Of a stretch of 52,801 bases of DNA, positions 37,908 through 47,141 are shown one piece after another. Position 1 is the first letter of the stretch. Each line of letters opens with the position of its first letter. The position numbers and the translations under genes are program-made. The notes under the pieces are model-generated. The model was not told the DNA's origin and did not search any database. It saw nothing but the letters and a program-made list of their open reading frames with translations. Source of the DNA: an uncultured Pirellulaceae bacterium (GTDB taxonomy: Bacteria; Planctomycetota; Planctomycetia; Pirellulales; Pirellulaceae); NCBI GenBank assembly GCA_937928555.1, contig CALFWR010000067.1, positions 1 to 52,801 on the forward strand, written 5' to 3'.

Positions 37908-38567
37908 TTGAACGCTGTCAACGTTGTCGAACTTGAATTGGACCACGAAGTTGTCACGACCGCCTACCAACAGGTCGAAGATATCCTGGGCTACGGTTAC
38001 GTTGAGGGGCAACGCGTCAGTGAGCAAAGTGGGATCGGGTTGTTTTCGCTGTGCCCGGGATGGAACGGAGACCTCAGATGGGTTTCCGCTGGCAACGATC
38101 GGGGATTCGCATTCTTTGACCATTACTTTCAGCGTTTGGGGGTCGCGGAAAAGACGCAGGATTTGCTGGGAGACTGCGGTCAGTTAATCATGTACTCGGG
38201 GTTCTTTGTGGTCCGCAGCCACACCGTGAATCCATACTATCACGTCGATTTTTCAGCAGCCGTGGGGCTCAATGCGTTGACGCTGATGACGCCGATAAAG
38301 CCAACGGGTGACGCGGGCAATTTGCTTTTCCATGACGTCAACGGTGACGAACAGGTCTATCGCTACTCAACCGGCAAAGCAGTTTGTTTCGGCGGTGAGT
38401 TTTATCATTCGACCGAACCGTTTGAGTCCGATCAGCCATATGTGTTTCTGTGTTTCTCGTATGGTGTGACCGATTTGAAGCTGTGGGATGCGATCGCCGA
38501 AACGGCTGCCGAACAGGGCAAGATGTATCGCCATCCGGCGCATGGGATCGTGGCAGTCGCTGATTGA
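37908..38567 (+). CDS. Unrecognised protein, possible 2OG-Fe(II) oxygenase fold
   Basis: The 219-aa product has a candidate His-x-Asp (YYHVDFSA) and a later His (EFYHSTEPF), with strand-rich sequence between. Spacing and context fit the iron triad of 2-oxoglutarate oxygenases, but no Arg for 2-oxoglutarate is certain. The start is TTG 37908; an ATG at 37900 is out of frame and stops at once. The family is not recognised, and the oxygenase link is inference from pattern. Confidence 0.6.
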   Translation: MNAVNVVELELDHEVVTTAYQQVEDILGYGYVEGQRVSEQSGIGLFSLCPGWNGDLRWVSAGNDRGFAFFDHYFQRLGVAEKTQDLLGDCGQLIMYSGFFVVRSHTVNPYYHVDFSAAVGLNALTLMTPIKPTGDAGNLLFHDVNGDEQVYRYSTGKAVCFGGEFYHSTEPFESDQPYVFLCFSYGVTDLKLWDAIAETAAEQGKMYRHPAHGIVAVAD

Positions 38568-38635
38568 CTTTCGCCGGTTTATTCAATGGCAGAGTTTTGG
38601 TGCCCGGGAATCTGGGAAAGTCGGGAATCCACGGT

Positions 38636-40813
38636 CTACTTTTTGCGGACGTAGACGCGAAGAATTTTCTTCGAATAGCGATTGGAGCTTTTCGAAAACG
38701 TCCAGTCGGGATGCTCGGTGTCGCTGTTGCCGATTCCAACGTCGGCGTTGGAACCGGCGCGGAAGTTGTTGATTGCAAAAAGAGTTGTCTTGCGGCCGAC
38801 ATCGTGGATCTGCATTGACCCGTACCCTAACTTCGGTTCGCCCGGTGAATCATCAAAATCGTATTTCTCTCCCGAAGCACTTGGGACTTTTCCCGAATTA
38901 CCAGGACCGTAGTTGTTGGGCCAAAACTCGATTCGGGCGGTGGAAATTGGACCATTTTGAATTCCCCGAGTGTCACTTTGCACGCTCACGCCGGAAATGT
39001 TTTTCCGAAAAAATGCACCCGAAGCAAACGACGGCACCGCGATGTGGTGGATGTCTTTGGTGAACGCATCCGCGGTGACGAAAACGTTCTGCGTGCCGTG
39101 CAGCTGGGATTGAAGCTGAACATGCCACGCGATCTGATCAAATTCGGCGACCGATGCGCTGTTATCGATGTCATAGACAACGTCCTGGCTGATATTGGCA
39201 AGGTCCAGTTCGTAGACCAACGAAAATTTATCCGAGCCCGAAACTGAATCGAGAAACGAGGGGACTTTACCGCCACGGAAGGCACCCACGGGCAAGCCGG
39301 TGCCGCCACAGAGATTGGGCTGGGCCGTTTTGTGCCAGGCAAAGCGAAATCCTGTCGGCGCGGGGACCTTGTCGCAGCGAAGGACAACGCAGTCGCTGGC
39401 GATTTCAGCGGTTGCCGCATGAAATCCCCCGGATCCTTTGCCGGTGACTTCGAAGTGCGTTGGCGGTTGGTTGTCGCGGGTTTTCAGTCCGCCGCCTGTA
39501 TGGACAAAGGAAATTTTCAACGCGCCGTCGTCGAGCTTTTCCATGCTGGCAAAACGTGGACTGTAAGCGACGATGTCTGATTTGCCGTAGTCGTTTTTCA
39601 GGGCAAGGTTGGCAAGCCGCAGTCCAACGTCCTGCTTGTTGGGCGGGTGAATGTCTTTCACCGTGGCGATGTCATTGGTGACGACCATTCCTGTTTTGGG
39701 AATCTCGAGCACTGCCTGTTGCGCTTCCCAGAATTGGGGCAGGATCGTTGGGTCGTCGTTGCCGTACTGAAACGGAGCAATCTGGACAAAGTAAAAAGGA
39801 AAGTCACGGTTCCATTTTTCGCGCCAGCCATTGATGAGGGCTTCTTTTTTGAAAGTGTAACGCTTTGTTTCCTGGTGATTGGATTCGCCCTGGTACCAAA
39901 TCGCGCCGCGAATGGGATAGCCCACAAATGGATGAATCATGCCGTTGTAGAGCATCGCCGGGTCCTGATGGCTTGTGTAAGGCGAGATGCGAGACGGATA
40001 CTCGGGTGGCGGATCAAGCTGCGAGTTGGTGGCAAGCGATTCTTTGGCTCTGTTGGTCCACTGCGCATGTTTCCGCAGATAGGTGGCCAGCGATTCTTTG
40101 AAGGGAACCGAACCGGGAGTTTTGGCGGTGAGTTGTTGGTGAATGTTCGAGAGTGCGGAGACGTTTGCGAACCCGGCGGGCGTAATCCAGGGCTCGACGC
40201 GTGTTCCGCCCCAAGAAGAATTGATCAGGCCGATCGGCACATCGAGTTCCATGTGCAGCTTCTTGGCCATGAAATAGCCGCAAGCAGTGAACTCGGGGAC
40301 TGTCTCTGACGAGCAAGTTTCCCAGTTTGCGTCAAAGTTCGACTCGGGAGCCATCGAATGCCGACGCGGGATCGCGATGTGGCGGATCAGCGGAAAGTCA
40401 GCGGCTTTGGCTTCTTTGTCCGCGTCATTCGAGCGGGCCACCGTCCACGCCATGTTGGACTGACCCGAGCAAAGCCAGACTTCGCCGACGACAACGTTGT
40501 TAAAGCGAATTTCGTTGTGACTGCCGGTGACAATGAACTCGATCGGTTCCGACGTAGCGCCCAGCGCGGGAAGCATGACCGACCAGCGACCGTTTTCGTC
40601 GGCGCTCGTATCGGCAGTGTTGTCAGCGATAGTGACTTTGACGGTGTCGCCGGGGTCGGTCCAGCCCCAGACCTTGAGTTCCTGCTGTTGTTGCAGCACC
40701 ATGTTGTCACCAAAAATGTACGGCAGTCCGACGTCAGCGCAGACGCGGTTGTACGATGCGATGCAGAGCCAGCCGAAGATGGCGGCGATCAGAAGGCGGT
40801 GGATAAGAGTCAT
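38636..40813 (-). CDS. Sialate O-acetylesterase family protein with extra C-terminal domain
   Basis: The 725-aa product has a signal peptide (residues 1-26) and the SASA domain: nucleophile in CSGQSNMAW (about residue 115) and the Asp-x-His pair in DIHPPNKQDVG, with a mid-protein WYQGESN segment. The family removes O-acetyl groups from sialic acid or other sugars such as plant or algal polysaccharides. The C-terminal 200 residues form an extra strand-rich domain of unknown type, possibly carbohydrate-binding. It is exported. The gene ends 68 bases from the convergent 2OG-like gene. Confidence 0.88.
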   Translation of the reverse strand: MTLIHRLLIAAIFGWLCIASYNRVCADVGLPYIFGDNMVLQQQQELKVWGWTDPGDTVKVTIADNTADTSADENGRWSVMLPALGATSEPIEFIVTGSHNEIRFNNVVVGEVWLCSGQSNMAWTVARSNDADKEAKAADFPLIRHIAIPRRHSMAPESNFDANWETCSSETVPEFTACGYFMAKKLHMELDVPIGLINSSWGGTRVEPWITPAGFANVSALSNIHQQLTAKTPGSVPFKESLATYLRKHAQWTNRAKESLATNSQLDPPPEYPSRISPYTSHQDPAMLYNGMIHPFVGYPIRGAIWYQGESNHQETKRYTFKKEALINGWREKWNRDFPFYFVQIAPFQYGNDDPTILPQFWEAQQAVLEIPKTGMVVTNDIATVKDIHPPNKQDVGLRLANLALKNDYGKSDIVAYSPRFASMEKLDDGALKISFVHTGGGLKTRDNQPPTHFEVTGKGSGGFHAATAEIASDCVVLRCDKVPAPTGFRFAWHKTAQPNLCGGTGLPVGAFRGGKVPSFLDSVSGSDKFSLVYELDLANISQDVVYDIDNSASVAEFDQIAWHVQLQSQLHGTQNVFVTADAFTKDIHHIAVPSFASGAFFRKNISGVSVQSDTRGIQNGPISTARIEFWPNNYGPGNSGKVPSASGEKYDFDDSPGEPKLGYGSMQIHDVGRKTTLFAINNFRAGSNADVGIGNSDTEHPDWTFSKSSNRYSKKILRVYVRKK

Positions 40814-40854
40814 CTTTGGATTCCAATGAGCCTGGTGGTTTGCGTTTATCTTAA

Positions 40855-41042
40855 CCCGAATTATTCACGACGACGGGCGTTGATTTGAGTTGAACCTCAC
40901 TGACACGAAGGTCAAAGCTAGATTGTCGGCCAGATTTCGGTTCACCTCTTTGACGAAGTCCATACCAGAGACTCTTTTCCAACCGGTGTGATATTCATTG
41001 GCTAAACTGAACGTTACGCCCACGCCTCGTGAATAATCCGGG
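40855..41042. mobile_element. MITE-like element, copy 3 (188 bp)
   Basis: The inverted ends read CCCGAATTATTCACGACGAC and, inward from the right, CCCGGATTATTCACGAGGCG. The 5-bp target duplication CTTAA lies at 40850-40854 and 41043-41047. The orientation is opposite to copies 1 and 2 and the same as copy 4. The interior resembles copy 1. The right-hand duplication contains the stop codon of the neighbouring cytochrome P450 gene. Confidence 0.92.
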
Positions 41043-41043
41043 C

Positions 41044-42435
41044 TTAACACGCGGCGTTGTCGTGTTGGCTCCGGCGCTGTAGCTGGGCTTTGACGCCGAA
41101 CTTTGGAAACATGGTCATTTTGGCCGCCATTTGATGTTTGTTTTCTTTGGCAACGGTGACATGAAAGCGACGGCAGATTTCCGCCACGACCACGACCAGT
41201 TCCATGATGGCAAAGTTGATGCCCGAGCAGATTCTTGGCCCGCCGCCAAAGGGAACCTGAGCGTAAACGGATCTTTTGTTTTCCGGCTGATCGGGGTCTT
41301 GCCGTTCGGGAACGAAGGCATCGGGATTGTTCCAGAATTCAGGATGTCGATGCAGTGCGTATCGAGTGAAGATCACAAGTGAGCCTTTGGCAAGCCGTCG
41401 GCCGCCCAATTGCACGTCGTCGTGCATTACGTTTCGGTTTTCGAACCAGAATGGCGGATGCAATCGCATGCATTCGTCGATCACCATTTTCGTGTATCGC
41501 AAACGCGGAAGGTGATCCAGCGTGATTGGCCCGTCGCCAATCACCGTGTCGATTTCGGCGTAGAGTTTTTCACGTTTGTCGGGATTGCGATCAAGCTCGT
41601 GCCAGACCCACGTGAGGGCACGTGAGGAGGTTTCGTGTCCGCCAAGGATCATGCCGAGAATTTGCTCGCGGACTTCAAGGTCCGTCAGCGGCTGACCGTC
41701 TTCGTACTTTGCCTCCAGCAGAATGCTCAGCAGGTCATTTTGTGATCCGGAACTGCGTCGTTTGTCGATCATCTCTCCGATGAACTGATGGAACTCGCGA
41801 AGTGTTGCTTTGAGCCTGCGGTTGACGGTCGAGGGAAACCAGAAGTCACGAATAATCGGCAATGGCGGTTTTGCGCAGTAGAAGTTGATACGGTGATTCC
41901 ACTGGGCGATACGATCAGCGTGCTGCGTGAATCCTTCGCTGAAGAGGGCTTCGCCGGCGATTCGAAGCGTCAACTGTTCCATCTCGGTTGCGATGTTGAA
42001 GACCTTTTGTCCGGAAAACTCGTTGGACCAACGGTCAAGTGTTTGGCTGGTCGCATGTGCCATGCTGTCGAAGAACCTGTGTACCGTTATCGGCCCGAAC
42101 ATCGGTTGCATCATCTTGCGTTGGCGTTTCCAGTCATCGCCTTCGGAGACAACAAGCCCGTTTCCGAACACCCGAGTCAGTCGCTTGTAAAGGATTGTGT
42201 TTTTGTCATAGGACCGATGGGTTTCCATCAGAACCTGTTTGACAAGCGAGGGATGGTTGACCAGGTAAAAGCTGAAAAGCCCCCGGTAATGGAGAAAGTC
42301 ACCGAATTGTTGCGTTAGCGTGCGAAAAAAATAGGCGGGGTTTCCAGCAAGCATCCATTGCCGGTAAAACCAGGGCGGGCGAACGATGGTACCGTTAAAC
42401 TCGGCGGGAGCCCGGGTTGGAGTGTCTGGATTCAT
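41044..42435 (-). CDS. Cytochrome P450
   Basis: The 463-aa product starts at ATG 42435 (MNPDTPTRAP); the open frame further upstream is non-coding. Key motifs are the I-helix GGHETSSR, the ExxR of ECMR, and the heme loop FGGGPRICSG with Cys about residue 403. There is no N-terminal membrane anchor, so it is soluble, as for most bacterial P450s; it resembles fatty-acid or lipid hydroxylases of the CYP102/CYP4-like group by general pattern only. It is divergent from the desaturase operon, with 55 bases between starts. Its stop codon lies in the MITE target duplication. Confidence 0.93.
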   Translation of the reverse strand: MNPDTPTRAPAEFNGTIVRPPWFYRQWMLAGNPAYFFRTLTQQFGDFLHYRGLFSFYLVNHPSLVKQVLMETHRSYDKNTILYKRLTRVFGNGLVVSEGDDWKRQRKMMQPMFGPITVHRFFDSMAHATSQTLDRWSNEFSGQKVFNIATEMEQLTLRIAGEALFSEGFTQHADRIAQWNHRINFYCAKPPLPIIRDFWFPSTVNRRLKATLREFHQFIGEMIDKRRSSGSQNDLLSILLEAKYEDGQPLTDLEVREQILGMILGGHETSSRALTWVWHELDRNPDKREKLYAEIDTVIGDGPITLDHLPRLRYTKMVIDECMRLHPPFWFENRNVMHDDVQLGGRRLAKGSLVIFTRYALHRHPEFWNNPDAFVPERQDPDQPENKRSVYAQVPFGGGPRICSGINFAIMELVVVVAEICRRFHVTVAKENKHQMAAKMTMFPKFGVKAQLQRRSQHDNAAC

Positions 42436-42490
42436 GGACGCTAAGGTTTTGGTTTGTCTTTGGTTTTGGTTTGGCGGTGGGTGTGACTTT

Positions 42491-43357
42491 GTGGAGTGGT
42501 TAAGCTTGAGAAACATACGGGACGTGCAGTCGCTCGCTTACATGCTGCTTTATGTTGGCTTGATCGTCACGCAGTGGCTGTGGGGTTTTTCAGTGTGGCA
42601 ATACGTGGCGTTGTTGTTTTTCAGTATTGGAATGCAGGTCATCCATCATAACCATATTCACCTAGGGATTTGGCGAAACCAGAATCTGAATCGGACGACA
42701 AGCCTGTTTATCGGTGCCACAACAGCGGTACCGAGCGCGATGATGATAGGCGGTCATGTAAAGAATCACCATGTCCACCAGCACGGGCCCGAGGATCACA
42801 CGTCGACGTGGAAGTTCGGCGGCGATCACAATCATCTGGCGGGTTACTTGCTGCATCCGTTTCAGGCGTTCTTGACGTTGATTCCGATCTTTTGGCGCGA
42901 GTTCAGGGACGGCCTGCCGCAGCGGTCAAAATTCTCGCGGCATATTCTGCTGGAAGTTGTCCTTTTGTTTGCAGTGTGGCTTGTGCTGGCGTTGGCGGAT
43001 TGGCGGAAGTTCCTTTTGCTGGTGCTTGTGCCACAACTGTTTGGACTGCACTGGCTGCTGGGATCAAACTATTTTCAGCATGCGCATTGTGACGATGAGT
43101 CCGATGCGAATTACGCGAGAAACTTTGTTGGCTTGGTGAACGCGATCTGGTTAAACATTGGCTTTCATACGGCCCACCACGATCACCCGGGTGCTCACTG
43201 GTCCAGGCTCAAAGAATTGCACGAGGCGAGCCGCGATAAAGTCGACCAGAGGTTGATCGAAAAGAGCTTCTTTGGGTATGTGGTTCGCACGTTTTTTCTG
43301 AGTATCTTTTTTGAATCATGTCGCAGTCGTAGCCTGAGACAGGCGACTTCGCCATAA
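42491..43357 (+). CDS. Fatty-acid desaturase family protein
   Basis: The 288-aa integral membrane protein has three histidine boxes: HHNHIH (about 52-57), HVKNHHVHQH (about 89-98) and HTAHHDHP (about 226-233), plus a fourth pair in FQHAHC. Hydrophobic spans separate them. These are the di-iron ligands of membrane desaturases and hydroxylases; the product could be a desaturated or hydroxylated acyl chain. GTG 42491 is chosen; an ATG frame at 42386 runs through the divergent P450 gene. Its stop overlaps the next ATG (TAATG). Confidence 0.88.
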   Translation: MEWLSLRNIRDVQSLAYMLLYVGLIVTQWLWGFSVWQYVALLFFSIGMQVIHHNHIHLGIWRNQNLNRTTSLFIGATTAVPSAMMIGGHVKNHHVHQHGPEDHTSTWKFGGDHNHLAGYLLHPFQAFLTLIPIFWREFRDGLPQRSKFSRHILLEVVLLFAVWLVLALADWRKFLLLVLVPQLFGLHWLLGSNYFQHAHCDDESDANYARNFVGLVNAIWLNIGFHTAHHDHPGAHWSRLKELHEASRDKVDQRLIEKSFFGYVVRTFFLSIFFESCRSRSLRQATSP

Positions 43358-44283
43358 TGTCCCGAACTGACGCGACGAGTCACAGACGAATCCCAATGAC
43401 CGAAAGAAATACGAACTCGATGCATCGCTTTCCCTACATCAACAGGGAAGTTAACGACGTGTTCGCAAAAGAGAAAATGCATCTGGACTACATCGTTTTG
43501 CGGCCCTTGATTCTGGTGGTCTATTTCTTCGTTCGCATTCTGATTTTCCCGCTCAAGTTTGTCTTTCATCGTGTCCCGTTTGGATTTGAAGCCTACGTGA
43601 TCGACTGGTGGATGTCGTTCGGGATGAAGTACCTTGCCAGGCATGATGCGGCGGAGCTAATGTTGCGGCATGTCCAGATCGAACCGCTTTTGTACCGCCA
43701 TGTGCTGGCGACCCAAAATGGATCTCCCCCGAAAAAAGGCCGCAAGCTGAACGGGATCGACGGAGATTTCAGCGTGGAAACGATCGAAGAGGTCACGCAG
43801 CACAAGATGACGATCGGGCACGACCTGCTGTCGTACGAGCTTGTCGATCGCTTCGACAAAGATTCGTTTTTGGAGAACGTGAACTGGATCCGCAAGCAGG
43901 AAATTTTGGACCACGAAATGTTCAGCAAAAAGGCTCTTGAGTTCAACAAAAAACATTCGTTTCAACTGTTGGGTGTGACCAACATTGTCCTACTGGTTGT
44001 GTTCACGATCACGGTGTTTGGTGATTTGAGAACCACGATGACGGCGTTGAACTCGTTTGGCTCGGATTCGATTTTGCTGTGGTGTTTGAAATTGCTTTAC
44101 ATTGACGATCGCGAGGCGCAGGTCACGCTGGATTTCTTTATGCAAGAAGTCAACAATCGTGGACACTACAACAGTAGTGCGTTTTTCTCGAATCCGAACC
44201 AGTATCTCTACTACCACATTGTGTTCGATGAGGTTGTTTACGACATGCTGAAGAATCGGCCGCCGACTATGGCGGTTGCCTAG
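43357..44283 (+). CDS. Unnamed membrane-associated protein of the P450-desaturase-KAS cluster
   Basis: The 308-aa product has an early hydrophobic stretch (LRPLILVVYFFVRILIFPLKF) and another near residue 215 (NIVLLVVFTITVFG). Conserved-looking parts are HRFPYINREVNDVFA and AELMLRHVQIEPLLYRH. I recall similar proteins beside ketoacyl synthase genes (perhaps DUF6999), but this is uncertain and no function is known. ATG 43357 is coupled to the desaturase stop; ATG 43396 is also possible. No catalytic motif was seen. Confidence 0.75.
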   Translation: MSRTDATSHRRIPMTERNTNSMHRFPYINREVNDVFAKEKMHLDYIVLRPLILVVYFFVRILIFPLKFVFHRVPFGFEAYVIDWWMSFGMKYLARHDAAELMLRHVQIEPLLYRHVLATQNGSPPKKGRKLNGIDGDFSVETIEEVTQHKMTIGHDLLSYELVDRFDKDSFLENVNWIRKQEILDHEMFSKKALEFNKKHSFQLLGVTNIVLLVVFTITVFGDLRTTMTALNSFGSDSILLWCLKLLYIDDREAQVTLDFFMQEVNNRGHYNSSAFFSNPNQYLYYHIVFDEVVYDMLKNRPPTMAVA

Positions 44284-44286
44284 ACC

Positions 44287-45369
44287 ATGCCCTGTTTCAT
44301 CACACGAACGGGGTCGTTTCTGCCAGGCGATCCGGTAGCCAATCAGGATATCGAAAGGTACCTCGGTACGCTTGAGGGCGAAGCCGAAGTCAAGCGGGCG
44401 GTGCTGAAAATGAACGGCATCGAATCGCGACATTATGCTCAGGATGCCTCGCAGCAGCCGACATCGGATGTTTACCGAATGGCCTGCGATGCGGTGCAGA
44501 ACTGTCTTGCGGGACGGACAAGCGATGGGCGGCCTGTGACTTTTCTGTCCGCCGGGACCACCTACGCGCCGCTTGGCGGTCCGGGGCTGGGATCGATTCT
44601 TCATGATCAGTTGGCTGAACGGAAACTAGTCAATGGGCCGGTGGAAATCAGTTCGCATGCAGGGATTTGCAGTTCGGCAGCGGCGGCGTTGGTGGCCGCG
44701 GCGCGGGTGGTTGCCGCCGGCGAGCATGAGACTGCGATTTGTGTCGGGTCCGAGCATCCTTCGAGTGCGCTCAAGGCAGCGGCGATCGATCCGGTTGACG
44801 ATCGGGATCAACATTCGGAGCTTCGTCGCAGTGAATGGTTCATGTCGGTGTTCTTGAGGTTTATGCTTTCCGATGGTGCGGGCGCTTTTTTGTTGGAGAA
44901 TCAGCCGCAGAAAGGCGTTTCACTGCGGGTGGACTGGACGCAGTCGCGTTCTTTTGCGCACGAAACGCCGCTTTGCATGAAGCTGGAAAATCAGGGCGTG
45001 CGGCTTAGCCAGGACATTGGTGTTCTCTCGAAGCACCTGTTCCCGAGTGCTCGTAAGTTCACAGCGGAGGTGATGGAACGCAGGGGAGAAAGCCTAGATA
45101 ACTACGACGTTGTGTTGCCGCATTTGTCGTCTTTCTTCTTTCGGAGAAAGTTCGAGAAAGTGATGAAGGAATTTTCGTCGCAGCGAACGCCGCGGTACTG
45201 GACGAATTTGAAAACCGCAGGCAACACCGGTGCGGCAAGCATTTACATCATGCTGGATCATTTCTTGGCTGAACACGACGTTAAAGACGGCGAACGTATT
45301 TTGCTGTTCGTACCCGAATCCGGCCAGTTCAACTTTGTGATGGCAAGCTTGACTGCGGTCGTGACGTAA
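44287..45369 (+). CDS. Ketoacyl-ACP synthase III-like enzyme
   Basis: The 360-aa thiolase-fold protein has an intact triad: Cys in SHAGICSSAAA (about residue 128), His in VVLPHLSS (about 279) and Asn in TAGNTGAAS (about 313). KAS III enzymes condense an acyl-CoA or acyl-ACP with malonyl-ACP; related OleA-type enzymes join two acyl chains. The N-terminal region is somewhat different from FabH. It follows the previous gene by 3 bases and precedes the monooxygenase by 2 bases, so it is clearly in one operon. Substrate is unknown. Confidence 0.9.
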   Translation: MPCFITRTGSFLPGDPVANQDIERYLGTLEGEAEVKRAVLKMNGIESRHYAQDASQQPTSDVYRMACDAVQNCLAGRTSDGRPVTFLSAGTTYAPLGGPGLGSILHDQLAERKLVNGPVEISSHAGICSSAAAALVAAARVVAAGEHETAICVGSEHPSSALKAAAIDPVDDRDQHSELRRSEWFMSVFLRFMLSDGAGAFLLENQPQKGVSLRVDWTQSRSFAHETPLCMKLENQGVRLSQDIGVLSKHLFPSARKFTAEVMERRGESLDNYDVVLPHLSSFFFRRKFEKVMKEFSSQRTPRYWTNLKTAGNTGAASIYIMLDHFLAEHDVKDGERILLFVPESGQFNFVMASLTAVVT

Positions 45370-45371
45370 CG

Positions 45372-46988
45372 ATGAGCACTCGCGGAAAACGCCTTGCGAT
45401 TGTGGGCTGTGGAAGCAGCGGGCTGGTGACGCTGAAGATGGCATTGGAGATGCTGCCGGATTGGGACGTGGTGGCGTTTGAGAAATCCGATTCGATTCGT
45501 GGCTGCTGGGGCGATCCGCATGGAGGCTTTGTTTCGACTTCGACGCGATACACGACGCAGTTCGCCTGTTTTCCAAAGTGGCACGCCCATGTAAAAAACG
45601 ATGGTGGGAAAAGTCGCGAAGAATTTTTTCGCGATGGTGAGTACGGCGACTACCTGGACGGGTTCGCGGATGCGTTTGGACTTCGGAAGCTTATCCGGCT
45701 GGGTACAACCGTTGAGAATATTCAGCCGGACCGTGAGGGCGGCTGGATGTTACAGGTCGGTGGCCAGGCGCAGAAATTCGAAGTCGTTGTTGTTTGCATG
45801 GGATTGGCGGCCAGAGCCACGCCAGTTGAAACGAGTGTCGCCTTGCTTGCGCCCGACGATTTGACTGCGGACAAGATTACGACCATTGAGAACAGGACGA
45901 TTGTTGTCGTTGGCGGAGGGGAGTCGGCGGTTGGCTATGCCGATCGACTGGCCCGCAAATCGTTGGGCAACAGAGTTTATCTTTCGCTGCGGTCGGGAAT
46001 TCGAGTCAGTCCCAGGTACCATCCGGTCCGCGGGGTCCCGTCGGACTTTCTTCGCAACCGGATGATGCTTTCGGCGGACCCTGCGATTCGCAACTGGCTG
46101 GGCGAAAGGTTTGTCCGCGCCCGAATGCGCTATCAACATTGGTTCGAAAAGGTTTTCCCGTCTGGCCAGCAATTGGGAGCAGATCAAGGCGACCAGGCGG
46201 TGCAACGAATCAAAGGCGAGTGGGCCGAAAGACTGACGCTGGCGGCCAAAGATGACTTGTTCAACATGTTCCACAACAAAAGCGATGACTTTCTGGACGC
46301 CGTTGCTGAAGGTCGGATCGTGATTGCCGGACCGCCGACGGGGAGAGATTTTTCAGAATTACTGCCCTTTGGCGCTGACCAATCCAGTGAACCGAAAATC
46401 AAACTGAATCCGGACTTCGTTGTCCCTGCGGTAGGCTATGAGTCGACGTTGGATGAAATTTCCGGCGGCATACTGAAGCTCTCAGATTTCTATCTGGGTT
46501 GTTGCCACAGTAAATTGGAAGGCATCTTTGCTGTCGGGTACGCGCGGCCGATCATTGGCAACATTCCGTCAATTTCAGAAATGCAGGCCCGCTACGTTTG
46601 CAGTTTAATTGGCGGACAGCATCCGCGACCTCGAGATCTGCAGCGAATTCACGAACAGGACCGGGCGGCTTTGTGTCGGCGTTATCGGAATATTGATGTT
46701 GACAAAGTCTTGCCAGTGGAAATGTTTCCTTACTGCGATCAGTTGGCAAAGGAAATGGGTTTGGCGATCGGCCCGAGCGTTGTTCACTCGTTCAGCGGCT
46801 GGTGGAAGTGCCTTGTTTCGCCTGCCACAACAATGCATTACTTTTGGCGAGAGAGAGCTACAAAAAGTTTTGTCGTTAAGGAGCGGCGGTACATGCCGTG
46901 GTTGCTTGTGCTGTTGATCTTGTTGGTCAAACCGTTTGATTGGATATTCAAGTTTTGCAATTCATTGAAGAAGACAAGTGGTAAGTGA
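45372..46988 (+). CDS. Flavin-containing monooxygenase-like protein
   Basis: The 538-aa product has an FAD-binding motif near the start (IVGCGSSGLVTLKMAL) and a second Rossmann motif near residue 180 (VVGGGESAVGYADRL), as in FMO and Baeyer-Villiger families. The C-terminus has a hydrophobic patch (LLVLLILLVKPFDWIFKF) that may bind the membrane. It could oxidise a carbon-carbon or heteroatom site in a lipid product. It is the last gene of the operon. Confidence 0.87.
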   Translation: MSTRGKRLAIVGCGSSGLVTLKMALEMLPDWDVVAFEKSDSIRGCWGDPHGGFVSTSTRYTTQFACFPKWHAHVKNDGGKSREEFFRDGEYGDYLDGFADAFGLRKLIRLGTTVENIQPDREGGWMLQVGGQAQKFEVVVVCMGLAARATPVETSVALLAPDDLTADKITTIENRTIVVVGGGESAVGYADRLARKSLGNRVYLSLRSGIRVSPRYHPVRGVPSDFLRNRMMLSADPAIRNWLGERFVRARMRYQHWFEKVFPSGQQLGADQGDQAVQRIKGEWAERLTLAAKDDLFNMFHNKSDDFLDAVAEGRIVIAGPPTGRDFSELLPFGADQSSEPKIKLNPDFVVPAVGYESTLDEISGGILKLSDFYLGCCHSKLEGIFAVGYARPIIGNIPSISEMQARYVCSLIGGQHPRPRDLQRIHEQDRAALCRRYRNIDVDKVLPVEMFPYCDQLAKEMGLAIGPSVVHSFSGWWKCLVSPATTMHYFWRERATKSFVVKERRYMPWLLVLLILLVKPFDWIFKFCNSLKKTSGK

Positions 46989-47018
46989 GGCTGATCTGGT
47001 AGCCCGACGCGTCAGTGA

Positions 47019-47041
47019 GGACAGGACAGGACAGGACAGGA
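47019..47041. repeat. GGACA pentanucleotide tandem repeat
   Basis: The unit GGACA repeats 4.6 times, 30 bases after the monooxygenase stop codon. It is non-coding. Such short repeats can change length between strains; no effect can be read from the sequence. Confidence 0.85.
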
Positions 47042-47141
47042 TTTGGCCTCGCTAACCCCCTCCGAGTTACCAATTTCAGGCCGTGGCCGTCGCCGAACCA
47101 CCAAATTCAGGGAAGAGCCAGTGATCAAAATGACTGATGAA

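Noticed and set aside
42386..42490. ATG extension of the desaturase into the divergent P450 gene
   Set aside because: It would overlap the P450 start; GTG 42491 gives a normal desaturase start.
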